Source: Nocardia alni (lineage in GTDB: Bacteria; Actinomycetota; Actinomycetes; Mycobacteriales; Mycobacteriaceae). Taken from it: a stretch of DNA of 64,000 nt. The notes under the pieces were generated by a model. That model saw only the letters and a program-made list of their open reading frames with translations. It was not told the DNA's origin and did not search any database. The position numbers and the translations under genes are program-made. Of this stretch, positions 52,121-60,987 are shown piece by piece; positions within the stretch are counted from its first letter, which is position 1, and each line of letters starts with the position of its first letter. The stretch is from contig NZ_JAGPOX010000015.1 of NCBI RefSeq assembly GCF_019038435.1, forward strand, positions 26,969 through 90,968, in the 5' to 3' direction.

Positions 52121-53068
52121 GTGGCTGACAAGCCAGGAAAATCGAATGGCAGTGCGACGTGGGAGCCTGGCCGGATATATACCCTGGACGTCCCCGGCGC
52201 GCGCCTGAGCTACCAGGTGTACGGCTCCGGCCCCTTGCTACTACTGATCCCGGGCGGGCCGGCGGGCACGTCGGTCTACGACGACATCGCGCCGGTGCTC
52301 GCCGAGCAATACACGGTGCTCACCTATGACCCACGCGGCCTGTCCCTGTCCACTGTCGACGATCCGAGCCAGGACATCACGGTCCAGACGCAGGCCGACG
52401 ACGCGCACTTGCTGTTGCGCGCGGTGACCGGCGAACCCGTCTACGTGTTCGCCAGCAGCGGAGGGTCCAACACCGGCCTGGTGCTGGCGGCGACGCACCC
52501 CGAGCAGGTGCACACACTGATCGTGCACGAGCCGCCGATCGCCGAACTGCTGCCCGACCCCGAGGAGCACCGCGCCCACAACGCCGACATCTACCGGACC
52601 GCGCAGACCGTCGGCATCAGCGCGGCCGTGGGCATGTTCCTGCCGGACGCCGGTTTCAACGTGCCCGACGATCCGGACGCCGAGGCATTGGCCGCGATCG
52701 CAGCGATGCGAGAGCACTTCGAGGCATTCTTCGGCTCGGCGAACCTGAAGTTCTTCTTCGGCCCGATGTGGCACTCGCTCGCCGGCTACACACCGGATCT
52801 CGACGCGCTGCGCGCCATACCCGCGCGAGTGGTGATCGGAATCGGCACCACGTCTGTGGGCCAGTTCGCGTACCGGACCGCGGTGCTGCTCGCCGAGCAA
52901 CTGGGCCTGCGGCCCGTGGTGTTCCCCGGCGATCACGGCGGAATGTTCGGCACGCCATGGGAATTCACCGCGCGGCTGCTGGAGGTACTCGCCGCGCAGC
53001 AGGATGAGACGAACGAGCCACCGAGGCCCATGGCGGATGGCGCCATCAGAGGCCAACTGCATCACTGA
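52121..53068 (+). CDS. Alpha/beta hydrolase
   Basis: A 315-residue alpha/beta hydrolase. The oxyanion region is LLLLIPGGPAGTSVYDDIAP, YDPRGLSLSTV follows, the nucleophile elbow is VFASSGGSNTG (Ala-Ser-Ser-Gly-Gly form), and the C-terminal His is in VVFPGDHGGMFGTPWEF. Relatives hydrolyse esters or epoxides. GTG 52121 has AAGGAAGGA seven bases upstream; the frame further 5' belongs to the transposase relic. It may belong to the polyketide cluster or be a later insertion. Confidence 0.85.
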   Translation: MADKPGKSNGSATWEPGRIYTLDVPGARLSYQVYGSGPLLLLIPGGPAGTSVYDDIAPVLAEQYTVLTYDPRGLSLSTVDDPSQDITVQTQADDAHLLLRAVTGEPVYVFASSGGSNTGLVLAATHPEQVHTLIVHEPPIAELLPDPEEHRAHNADIYRTAQTVGISAAVGMFLPDAGFNVPDDPDAEALAAIAAMREHFEAFFGSANLKFFFGPMWHSLAGYTPDLDALRAIPARVVIGIGTTSVGQFAYRTAVLLAEQLGLRPVVFPGDHGGMFGTPWEFTARLLEVLAAQQDETNEPPRPMADGAIRGQLHH

Positions 53069-53113
53069 GCCGGTGCAGCGCAGACCAGTTCGCGGCACGG
53101 CCGAGCGTGCCGC

Positions 53114-53485
53114 TCAACCACAGCGCAAACCGGCTATATCCGTCGGATCCGGAACGTGGTCTGTTTCGATCGCACGCCGCGGCGCCGGAGTCGGCGGACA
53201 TTGAGAGGTGTCCATCGCGACGAGTGTCAGATTCAGCGGACAGGTCGGCAGTTGGGCGCGCCCACCGTCGTAGACAACGTGAACGTATTTGGTATCGACA
53301 CGGGCGATAACCCCGTATTCGACCTGAGAGCCGTGCGGCTCTCGATATAGCACCCGGTAGCCTCGTCGATAGCGAAAGGCGTCCAATGCCCTCGACCACT
53401 CGTCGTCGAGAATGTGCCCGATGACCGACTGTCCTCGACCCGCGCGATCACCGAGCCCGACTGGAGTGCGCGACCGAGTTGTCAT
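53114..53485 (-). CDS. Hypothetical protein coupled to resolvase-like gene
   Basis: A 123-residue protein with a central beta-rich block YRRGYRVLYREPHGSQVEYG then VIARVDTKYVHVVYDGGRA, which resembles small barrel (Tudor/SH3-like) domains. ATG 53485 overlaps the stop of the upstream gene by four bases. Such pairs occur in Nocardia and Streptomyces genomes. Function unknown. Confidence 0.6.
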   Translation of the reverse strand: MTTRSRTPVGLGDRAGRGQSVIGHILDDEWSRALDAFRYRRGYRVLYREPHGSQVEYGVIARVDTKYVHVVYDGGRAQLPTCPLNLTLVAMDTSQCPPTPAPRRAIETDHVPDPTDIAGLRCG

Positions 53486-53805
53486 GCCGCCATCTCCCAT
53501 ACCGTCGTCAGCGCACGGGTGTGTAACAGGTCCAGCAGGCAGATCTGCGGCGTAGCCATGCCGCGCAGATGACCTTCCGGTATTGCCACAGCGCTGGCTC
53601 TGGAACGGCGCAGCTCCCTGATCATGCTCATGAACTCCGCCGGTACGACCGACCCGGTGTCCGACTCATGGAATACCGTCGCCAGATCGAACCCCGCGGC
53701 TTCGGCGAACTCCACCACCTTCGCGTCCCATTCGGCCACGTCGCCTTCGATCAGGTCAAGACGAAGGTAGCCATACATCAATGGTCGTAACGATGCGTCG
53801 ACCAT
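53482..53805 (-). CDS. Resolvase-N-like small protein
   Basis: A 107-residue protein: MYGYLRLDLIEGDVAEWDAK, then EFAEAAGFDLATVFHESDTG, then ELRRSRASAVAIPEGHLRGM. This is the shape of the catalytic domain of serine recombinases (YGYxR start, F.E..sG, L...A..VvvP...hL) but without the catalytic Ser after the first strand and without a DNA-binding tail. Related solitary proteins are common in actinobacteria and are unlikely to recombine DNA. ATG 53805 has GGAGG seven bases upstream. Confidence 0.6.
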   Translation of the reverse strand: MVDASLRPLMYGYLRLDLIEGDVAEWDAKVVEFAEAAGFDLATVFHESDTGSVVPAEFMSMIRELRRSRASAVAIPEGHLRGMATPQICLLDLLHTRALTTVWEMAA

Positions 53806-54310
53806 GCCGCGCCTCCAAACTGTGTGTCCTTCCATCCACGAACACGCGGTGCTTCGTAGCCAACGCTCGTTCGTATCACTTGACTAGAAGTCTGCTCGGA
53901 CAGGAACCCCCAGATCATCCGCCATAGCACGTACGTTGCAATCAACAGAACTCGTCTCGCACCGGCAAAATCGGGACGATTGGGCGTAGTGGGACATCTC
54001 GGGCGGCAGTGCCGAAGCGGGCGAGGAGGCAGCCCGGTCGAGCACGACGCGGTGGTCCGCCGGAACAACGCCACCGCAATCTACTGGGTGTGAAAATCGC
54101 ACTAACAGAAGCTATTTCGTCATAGGTGCACCTGACTGGGGGTAAATGCCTCCGTAGGCGAGCTCACCCGAACGTGCCCGGCGGTCGGCAACATGTCCCC
54201 GACCGGCGGATCGCCGCGCACACTTCGTGGCGATTCGCCGAATGTCATGTTTGAGCGACGGTTTACGAGGCATTGCGTGATTGACACACAGGCTCGACAA
54301 GGAGGTCAGG
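53806..54310. other. Intergenic region without a supported gene
   Basis: About 500 bases with no convincing reading frame. The last bases carry AGGAGGT before the next gene. I see no repeat or RNA element. Confidence 0.4.
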
Positions 54311-54871
54311 ATGTCGGGTGAAGTCATTGCCGTCATCATCATCGTTGTGGTGGTCGTGCTGCTCGGGGTGGTCGCGGTCGCGATGCGTCCCGCGCTGCGT
54401 ACCCGAAGGTTGCGGAGCAGGTTCGGCCCGGAGTACGAACGGGTGGTAGAGCAGTCGCCGGACCGTCGCGCGGCGGAGAAGGAACTCGCCGACCGCGAAC
54501 GCCGCCACTCCACACTGGAGTTGCGCTCTCTCTCCGAGGACGAACAGCAGCGTTATCGTGCTGAATGGGACGGCGTGCAGGAACGTTTCGTCGATGCGCC
54601 GGCCGAGGCCGTCACCGCTGCCGATCGGTTGCTGACTGCTCTGATGGCCGATCGGGGCTACCCCACCGAAAGCCATGACCAGCAGATCGCCGACCTGTCG
54701 GTCGAGCACGCGGAGCCGCTCGGGTCGTATCGGGCCGCGCATGAGATAGCCGAGCAGGCCGGGAGCGATGCCTCCACCGAGGATCTGCGGACCGCGATCG
54801 TGCACTACCGGGAACTCTTCGAGGAGTTGCTCGGCAGCACCTCGGCCACCAAGCCCGCATCGCAGAAGTGA
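54311..54871 (+). CDS. Membrane-anchored hypothetical protein
   Basis: A 186-residue protein with one N-terminal transmembrane helix (IAVIIIVVVVVLLGVVAVAM) and a charged helical cytosolic domain. Its middle, LSEDEQQRYRAEWDGVQERF then VDAPAEAVTAADRLLTALM, recurs in the next gene. AGGAGGT lies five bases before ATG 54311. The two genes are seven bases apart. Function unknown; relatives occur in Nocardia and Streptomyces. Confidence 0.75.
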   Translation: MSGEVIAVIIIVVVVVLLGVVAVAMRPALRTRRLRSRFGPEYERVVEQSPDRRAAEKELADRERRHSTLELRSLSEDEQQRYRAEWDGVQERFVDAPAEAVTAADRLLTALMADRGYPTESHDQQIADLSVEHAEPLGSYRAAHEIAEQAGSDASTEDLRTAIVHYRELFEELLGSTSATKPASQK

Positions 54872-54878
54872 GGAAACA

Positions 54879-55517
54879 ATGAGTATCGAATCCCATCGCA
54901 CCACAGATCCCGAAGCGGACGTTGACGATTCGGCACGTGCCGAGCAGGATGACGCGTCGTCCCCGGCGCATGCCGATAGCACGGAGTCCGGCGCGCGTGC
55001 CGACACCGTGGACGATGACACGCACTCCGAGACTCGTGAGCCCAGCGCGGATACCGAGGACCGCGGAGCGGATACCGAGACCGCTCCCGCGGTTCCGGCG
55101 GAGCACGAATCCGCCGACGGCCAAGCGAGCGCCGATCCCGTTGCCGAACAGCATATTCCGGCCGAGGTTGCCGCTCCGTCCCCTTCGCCCGGGGCACACT
55201 CGTTGGCGAAGTCCAGCACGCCGGGTAATCAGCCGGAGGCGACGGCCCCGTTCTTCGAAGACGAGGAACGTGACCGCATGCGCACCGAGTGGCGCGAGGT
55301 GCAGGCACAATTCGTCGATGATCCGCGAGATGCCGTCACCCGGGCCGGAACGCTGGTGACCGACACCGTGCAGCAATTCACCCGACTGCTCGCCGACCGC
55401 AAGCAGGCGCTGGACAGCCGCTGGACGGATGACGACTCCGCCGATACCGAGGCGCTGCGCCAGACCCTGCGCAGCTACCGGTCCCTCCTCGATCAGTTGC
55501 TCGGCGAGCAACACTGA
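54879..55517 (+). CDS. Acidic hypothetical protein, paralogue of preceding
   Basis: A 212-residue protein. Residues 1-125 are a disordered Asp/Glu/Ser/Thr/Ala-rich region; the C-terminal 85 residues (EEERDRMRTEWREVQAQF-like, VDDPRDAVTRAGTLVTDTVQ) match the preceding gene's domain. Soluble, without membrane segment. GAGGAA precedes the ATG. The pair probably interact through the shared helical domain, one at the membrane and one in the cytosol (inference). Confidence 0.72.
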   Translation: MSIESHRTTDPEADVDDSARAEQDDASSPAHADSTESGARADTVDDDTHSETREPSADTEDRGADTETAPAVPAEHESADGQASADPVAEQHIPAEVAAPSPSPGAHSLAKSSTPGNQPEATAPFFEDEERDRMRTEWREVQAQFVDDPRDAVTRAGTLVTDTVQQFTRLLADRKQALDSRWTDDDSADTEALRQTLRSYRSLLDQLLGEQH

Positions 55518-55675
55518 CCGATACCGTGCACTGGCCGCCGGCCTTCACGACCGGCGACCAAGTGCTGTTCGGTCCTACCGGGGCCGGTGACGAGGTTTCG
55601 TCACCCGCCACCAATCCTGTGATGCCTGAGCGGTCGGAAGTCTTGTGGCGGTGGCGAGTTCGTGATCGGGTTCGG

Positions 55676-56008
55676 TCAGATGCCGGGCGCTGCCGGTGTC
55701 ACGTCCCGATCACGGGCGGCGTGGCGGGGCAGGAGTATGGCAGGGACGATGATCACCGCGGTGAGGGCGAACGCCACCCAGAACGCGAAGCCGAAGGAGT
55801 CGGCGAGCAGTGGTCCGACCACCGGCATCGCTTGGGGCGGGACGGAGCTGATCTGGTCGGAACCGACGCTGCCGGAGGGCATTCCGTGCTCGGTCCGCTG
55901 TCCGGCGAGGTGCTGTGTAAGCGCCGTCACGAGCACTGCGCTACCGAGCGACGCGTCGACCTGTTGAATGGCCGAGAGTGTGGGTGTCGCGCACGAACAA
56001 AGCCACAC
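55676..56008 (-). pseudogene. C-terminal relic of an MFS transporter
   Basis: The minus strand reads SAIQQVDASLGSAVLVTALT and later SFGFAFWVAFALTAVIIVPA, the penultimate and last helices of a DHA2-type drug exporter. Upstream the coding continues only as short frameshifted pieces (DVDTFYVWLCVALFVR). The bulk of the transporter is missing. The flanks 55518-55675 and 56009-56339 hold no supported gene. Confidence 0.5.
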
Positions 56009-56339
56009 AGAGCCAGACGTAGAAGGTGTCGACGTCCACGTGAGTGAACGGCAGGGTGCCGATCAGGCCGGCGTCGTTGGTCGATCATCGCGGTGCACCA
56101 CTTGCGGAACGTGTCGCAGGCAACGATAGAAACTCTGTTGTCGACGTCCGAGACTGTCTGTGGGGCGCTGATCGGTGGAACGCGTCAAGGTGCGCTCGGT
56201 CGAACGCGTCTCTTCGTACGTAGCGGGTAATTCATTCGGGAGGTTTCGGACATCCGCATACGACAGCTTGGTAACAACATTTGTTCCCTTAATTGGGTAC
56301 CTTTGTTGTTGTGAAGGATGTGACGCTGGCGCGGCTCGG

Positions 56340-56701
56340 CGCTATCGCGGAACAACTATCCCGGCGGTCAGCGAAGCAGCCGCGTCAAGGATCTGGTCGA
56401 TCTCGTCGTCCTCGCCCACACTCAAAACGTGCATCTCCACGAATTGCGCCGAGCGATTGCCGCCAAGCAGTCACTCAGCGGAATCGAGCCGTTCGGGCAT
56501 TTCGAGATTCCTGCCGACTGGATCCGCGCCTACCCCAGGACTGCGAAGGGTGTTCCGATCGCTACATCGTTCATCGCGACTACCGCGGCGGACGTCGTGG
56601 CCGCATTTATCGATCCGGCCCTAGGTAAGAGCGCGGGAGACACGGCGATTTGGGATCCACGGGAACTCGCGTGGCGCGCGGCCCAGGCGCAGACTCGGTA
56701 G
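56340..56701 (+). pseudogene. C-terminal relic of an AbiEii-like toxin
   Basis: One frame reads SSRVKDLVDLVVLAHTQNVH, then LHELRRAIAAKQSLSGIEPF and EIPADWIRAYPRTAKG. The (R/K)xKDLxDLxxLA block is characteristic of the C-terminal part of AbiEii/AbiGii nucleotidyltransferase toxins. The N-terminal nucleotidyltransferase domain and any AbiEi antitoxin are absent; upstream bases are out of frame. Confidence 0.45.
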
Positions 56702-56731
56702 GCGGGAAGGCCGGCGGCGAGCGGCCCGGGA

Positions 56732-57427
56732 TCAGGCTGTGCGCATCGGCCAGTCGCTGCATACTCCGGAGCCGTCCTTGCCGCTGCTCTGCAAGTAGGC
56801 GCGGAAGCTGTCCTGGCGGGCTTTGTGCCATTGGGCTTGCACGGTCATCAGTTCGGCGTATGTGATGTCTTCGAGATCATGGCGGAATGTGCGGGCGAGG
56901 GACCGGGCGAGTTCGAGGGCGGCATAGGCGTCGCCGTCGGATGAGTGTGCGTTGTCGAGTCGAACGCCGTAGTGCCCGCACGTGACAGCGAGGGTCCGCT
57001 TGCCCCTGCGGTATTTGTCCAGGTAGCGGTCGACGACGAAGGCGTCGATGACGGGGCCGACGATCAACGGCCGGTAGCCGAGCCGCAAACCTTCGACGTT
57101 GATGATGGTCAGGTCGTATACGGCGTTGTAGATGGCGAGAACGTGGCCGAGGGCCCATTCGGTTTCGAGGGTGCTGCGGATCTCTCGGTAGCCCTCGGCG
57201 TAGTCCTGGCCTTCGGCACGTGCGCGTGCGGTGGTGACACCGTGCACGGCGCAAGCGCCCCGGGGGATCTCGATTTCCGGGTCCAGCAGCCAGTTCGTAC
57301 CGGCCGGGCGAAGATCACCGACTCGATGGCCGGAGACGATGCAGGCTGTCACGATCCGCGCGTCGAGCGGTTCGGGTCCGGTGGTTTCGAGGTCGAACGC
57401 TGCTAGCGGTGCGGTGGTCCAAGTCAA
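56732..57427 (-). CDS. DnaQ-like DEDDh 3'-5' exonuclease
   Basis: A 231-residue exonuclease. Exo I is LAAFDLETTGPEP, Exo II is AIYNAVYDLTIINVEGLRL, and Exo III is NAHSSDGDAYAALELARSL with the His of the DEDDh class. It degrades single-stranded DNA or RNA from the 3' end. TTG at 57427 is the start, with GGAAGG eight bases upstream. It is 31 bases behind the HEPN-like gene and is the last of a three-gene operon with the Rad50-like ATPase. Confidence 0.87.
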   Translation of the reverse strand: MTWTTAPLAAFDLETTGPEPLDARIVTACIVSGHRVGDLRPAGTNWLLDPEIEIPRGACAVHGVTTARARAEGQDYAEGYREIRSTLETEWALGHVLAIYNAVYDLTIINVEGLRLGYRPLIVGPVIDAFVVDRYLDKYRRGKRTLAVTCGHYGVRLDNAHSSDGDAYAALELARSLARTFRHDLEDITYAELMTVQAQWHKARQDSFRAYLQSSGKDGSGVCSDWPMRTA

Positions 57428-57458
57428 TGTCGTTTCCTTCCAAGGGGTTCGATCGGTT

Positions 57459-57863
57459 CTATGGGGTGCTGGCTCGGGCTCGATGCCGCCGGATGGCGGC
57501 ATCGATCGCTTCGGTGATGTGTTCTGCGGCGTCGTGCCAGCGGCGCAGCTCGGCGGCCGACGGGGCCGGCTGGTGGTCGTGGTGGTGGGAGGTGGCCGAC
57601 AGTTGCGACCACAGCAGCCGGGCATCGGCGGCGGCCTCGGGGCCGATGTATTTCTGCACTACCAGGAATTGGGCGCGCAGGGTGACGTGCGTCATCGGTG
57701 GGGAGACCGTCAACCAGAGTTCGCGGACGGCGCGTTCGAGCGCGATGCGCAACAACCATGCGGATGCGCGGGGCCACATGCCGGCGAGGTCGGTGCTCGC
57801 GTCGGTGATGAGGGTGTCGACGCTGCGGAGCCGGTCGGCGACCGGGATCAGCGACTGATCCAC
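57459..57863 (-). CDS. HEPN-like small protein
   Basis: A 134-residue all-helical protein: WPRASAWLLRIALERAVREL in the first helices and LLWSQLSATSHHHDHQPAPS near the end. Arg-rich first helices followed by a polar-His segment recall HEPN/DUF4145-like proteins that act as RNases or ATPase partners. The start overlaps the ATPase's stop by 16 bases. The ATPase's own C-terminus has a similar element (CNTGAHGCGHDELGDLINRA). The family call is by pattern only. Confidence 0.6.
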   Translation of the reverse strand: MDQSLIPVADRLRSVDTLITDASTDLAGMWPRASAWLLRIALERAVRELWLTVSPPMTHVTLRAQFLVVQKYIGPEAAADARLLWSQLSATSHHHDHQPAPSAAELRRWHDAAEHITEAIDAAIRRHRARASTP

Positions 57864-60274
57864 TTGGTGATCCTTTCCGCGCGGTTGATGAGGTCGCCGA
57901 GTTCATCGTGGCCGCAGCCGTGCGCGCCGGTGTTGCAGGTCTTGATGACTTGTGAAGCCCAGGGGGCGATTTCATGGTCCATCATGGTCAGGACTTCGCT
58001 TTCGCGGTGGCGGTCCAGGAGCATGGCGAGGGCGAGTTTCGGTATGGTGCGTTCGGTGGCGTCGAGTTGTTCCTCGATGGCGTCCTGGGGGAATCCGTTC
58101 TCGCCGAACAGTCGACGGACCCGTGCGGTGCACGCCGATTCGATGGCCGAGCGGCAGCACAGCGCGATCATTTCCCTGGCGTGCTCGCGGGGCAGGCCGC
58201 GGGTGAGGCTGAGCGCGCGGGCGTCGTCGATATAGGCGCGGACCGGGTCGGCCGAGGTCAGGATCTCGACTTCGGATCGTTCGCGCCGCTGCACGTCGAG
58301 GACCGTGGCCGGAATGCGCAGGCGGCGAACGGCTTCCGATAGCCGCAGGTCGTGGGTGAACACGATCACCTGGCGGGTGCGGGCCACCTCGTCGAGCACC
58401 CGTGCCAGCCCGTCGACCTTCGCCGGATCCATCGACTGGACCGGGTCGTCGATCATCAGGAACCGGAAGGGGCTTTCAGGAGCGGTGGCGCGTGGCAGGA
58501 ACAGCGAGAGGCCGAGGGCGTGCAGTTCGCCCTGGCTCATCACCCCGAGCGCCGCGCCCGCGACCCCGTCGACGGTGACGTCGAGTTCGACCTTGCGGCT
58601 GGAGGCGTTGCCCTGCAGGCAAACTCCGCCGAGTTCGACATTGCTCTGCTGGCGCAGCGTCGTCCACACCTGCTGCGACATTTCGGTGATCGGTCGCATG
58701 CGCTCGTCGCGCAACTGTGCCGCTGCCCCCTTGATCCAGGTTTCGGCCGCCTTCACCGCCTTCAGCTCTGCGGCGTTGTTCGCGCCGGCGGAGGCGTCAT
58801 CGACCCAGGCCGCGATCCGGCGCGCCAGCGGTGACCAGGCGTCGTCGAGCTTCGCGAGTTCGCCGCGGGCGTGTTCCCGCAGTCGGCTCAGTGCCGCGTC
58901 GGCCGTCCGGAACCGGTCGGGCAGCTGTTCGATGAGATTTGCCGGATCCGCGGTGGCGAGCTCGGCCCAGGTGTGCCATGCGGTGACGGTGTCGTGCGAG
59001 TCGAGTAGGGAGCCTTCGGGGTTGCCGTCCGCCGCCGCGGTCAAGGCTGCCGGTATCGGCTGGATCAACCGACGCACCTCGGTCAGCGCTGCCGTGTGCT
59101 CACGCCGGATGGTGTCCAGCGCGGCGGTGTGTTCGCGGATGCGCGTGACGGTGGCGCGGGTGCGTTCGCGCCATGCCCCATCGAGGCGTCCGACACCGCA
59201 GACCGGGCAGTCGCAGTCGTCGTCGCCCGCATACAGTGCCGCCGAGTCCAGCAGTTGGACCAGTCGGGCTCCGGATTCGGCTTCGGCAGTGGCCAATTCG
59301 GCGAGCTTGTGTGTCGCATCGAACAGTCGCCGATGTGCCTGTCGCGCAACCTGTTCGGGCGGCAGCTGGACCGCCGAGACTGCCGACAGCAGCGCCCCGG
59401 ACCCCGACGTCTCGGTTCGTCCCAGGACGATGCCGGATATCGCCTCGAAGTCGGTGGTCGGAGCGCGCAACAGCGCGCGGACTCGTCGGGCTCGCTCATC
59501 ATCGATGTCCGACAATTCGGTGAGCAGCACCTCCCGATCCCGTTTGACCGCCTTGCGGGCATTGTCGAGCTCGAGTCGCCGGCGTGACAGAGTCGTCACC
59601 GCGTCGGTGAGGTCGTCGAGGCCGAGCAGACTGTGCAGTGCGTCGTACATTCCGCTCGGGGAGCCGTCTATGAGCGCGCCGAGTTCGCTGTAGGACAAGA
59701 ACGGGCGGAACAGTTCCAGCGGCCGCGTGAGAGGGGTCCGATCCAGCGGTTCCGGTGCGCCGTCGCCGCGCCGGGTCGTCCACCGTCCGGCGGACAGCTC
59801 CGCGCCCTCGTCCCATCGTCCGGTGAGGGTGACCGGATTGTCCGCTCCTTGTGCCTGTAGTTCGATGTCGATCTGCGGTGCTGCTCCGTCGTGCAGGTTG
59901 CGCCAGCCGGTCTGCCATATTTTGGATCTGTTCGCCCAGCGCTGATTGTTGCCGGTGAGCGCGAATTCGGCAGCCTCGGCGAAGCTGGACTTTCCGCTGC
60001 CGTTGCGGCCGACGATCAGTGTGAGACCCAGCGACGGCTGAATCGACAGCCGGGTGCGCGGCCCGATCCCGCGGAATCCGTGCACGGTGACCGACCGCAG
60101 GAACACCTCGGATACTGCGCGCGATTCCGGCGAACCGGACCCGGCCGAATCGCCGAAGGCGCGCAGGATCGATTCGGCGACAGTGGGATTCAGGGATTCA
60201 TCCGCTCCTACCTTCCGGCGGACCAAGTCGATGAGCGGCTCGGCCGACGGTGCGAGTTCAATGGGTTCGGACAT
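57848..60274 (-). CDS. Rad50/SMC-like ATPase with zinc hook
   Basis: An 808-residue ABC-type ATPase. The Walker A is LIVGRNGSGKSSFAEAAEFA (about residues 87-100); helical arms flank a CDCPVCG zinc-hook motif near residue 353. The signature loop is MSQGELHALGLSLFLPR, Walker B is FRFLMIDDPVQSMD, and the H-loop is VIVFTHD. The C-terminal 150 residues are an additional helical domain. It resembles RloC/LmuB-type defence ATPases more than housekeeping Rad50 or SbcC, being short. The ATP-driven sensor would work with the HEPN-like and exonuclease proteins. Confidence 0.82.
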   Translation of the reverse strand: MSEPIELAPSAEPLIDLVRRKVGADESLNPTVAESILRAFGDSAGSGSPESRAVSEVFLRSVTVHGFRGIGPRTRLSIQPSLGLTLIVGRNGSGKSSFAEAAEFALTGNNQRWANRSKIWQTGWRNLHDGAAPQIDIELQAQGADNPVTLTGRWDEGAELSAGRWTTRRGDGAPEPLDRTPLTRPLELFRPFLSYSELGALIDGSPSGMYDALHSLLGLDDLTDAVTTLSRRRLELDNARKAVKRDREVLLTELSDIDDERARRVRALLRAPTTDFEAISGIVLGRTETSGSGALLSAVSAVQLPPEQVARQAHRRLFDATHKLAELATAEAESGARLVQLLDSAALYAGDDDCDCPVCGVGRLDGAWRERTRATVTRIREHTAALDTIRREHTAALTEVRRLIQPIPAALTAAADGNPEGSLLDSHDTVTAWHTWAELATADPANLIEQLPDRFRTADAALSRLREHARGELAKLDDAWSPLARRIAAWVDDASAGANNAAELKAVKAAETWIKGAAAQLRDERMRPITEMSQQVWTTLRQQSNVELGGVCLQGNASSRKVELDVTVDGVAGAALGVMSQGELHALGLSLFLPRATAPESPFRFLMIDDPVQSMDPAKVDGLARVLDEVARTRQVIVFTHDLRLSEAVRRLRIPATVLDVQRRERSEVEILTSADPVRAYIDDARALSLTRGLPREHAREMIALCCRSAIESACTARVRRLFGENGFPQDAIEEQLDATERTIPKLALAMLLDRHRESEVLTMMDHEIAPWASQVIKTCNTGAHGCGHDELGDLINRAERITKWISR

Positions 60275-60465
60275 ATCGATCCTCTACTCGGTCGGATGGA
60301 TGCAGATCTGGGAGTTGGCGCGGTGTGGAGGTGGCGCGGCCATCGATGCGCCGGTGGGTATTCTGCCGGAGAGCGCAGTGTCCTGCAGGGAAAGTGATGT
60401 GCCGCTGCGGTTTCCGCGCGGCTTTCGGTACGGAGGAGGTCTGCGTCGGTTGCGGCGGAACGGGT

Positions 60466-60651
60466 CTACTGTCCCGGAACGCATCCCAGCGGAACCTGAT
60501 ACGCGTTGTATCCGACGGCCGCTCCGGTGCTCGCGCCCAGCAGCATGCCCAGCGGAACCTTCAGGGGCGCATCGAGTCCCAGGGTGAAGGCGTTGGAGCC
60601 GGTGCCTATGGCCGCGCCGCCGAGGAGGCCGAGCGCCAGGCCGATGCCCAT
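60466..60651 (-). CDS. Small Gly/Ala-rich membrane protein
   Basis: A 61-residue hydrophobic peptide (GIGLALGLLGGAAIGTGSNA, then VPLGMLLGASTGAAVGYNAY), with two Gly-zipper helices like small nocardial envelope proteins. In the same frame coding-like sequence continues upstream (PAAPICPGRPEPLRILERN), so the true start is probably earlier. The region 60652-60900 also holds shifted fragments; the gene may be broken. Confidence 0.4.
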   Translation of the reverse strand: MGIGLALGLLGGAAIGTGSNAFTLGLDAPLKVPLGMLLGASTGAAVGYNAYQVPLGCVPGQ

Positions 60652-60910
60652 CGACTGGTTGCGCTCGAGGATGCGGAGGGGTTCGGGCCGGCCGGGGCAG
60701 ATAGGTGCAGCGGGCGGCAGCAGGTTCGACCCGTGCGCCGGATGCCGCCGCGGACGGCCTGCCGACGCCCGCGGAGGGAAAACGGTAGAGCCGTGAATGC
60801 CGGCTCGGCCACGGTGTCGAAGAACGCGGCGCCGGTGTCACGAATGGTGTGTGTTTCGATGGTGTCGGCACCATCGATCTTCCGGAGCGGCGAGTGGACA
60901 GACTCGGTGT

Positions 60911-60944
60911 GTACCATTGGTACGCCGTGATGTACCAATGGTAC
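60911..60944. promoter_or_regulatory. Twin palindromic operator
   Basis: GTACCATTGGTAC (60911-60923) and GTACCAATGGTAC (60932-60944). Each is a palindrome with a one-base centre, and the two are reverse complements. Their centres are 21 bases apart, two helical turns. They lie 80-113 bases before the M20 amidohydrolase start. A dimer-of-dimers TetR repressor, probably the one encoded in this operon, should bind. Confidence 0.8.
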
Positions 60945-60987
60945 GACTGTCGGTAGGTCGGCCGGATCGAGTTCTCGGACAAGTATG

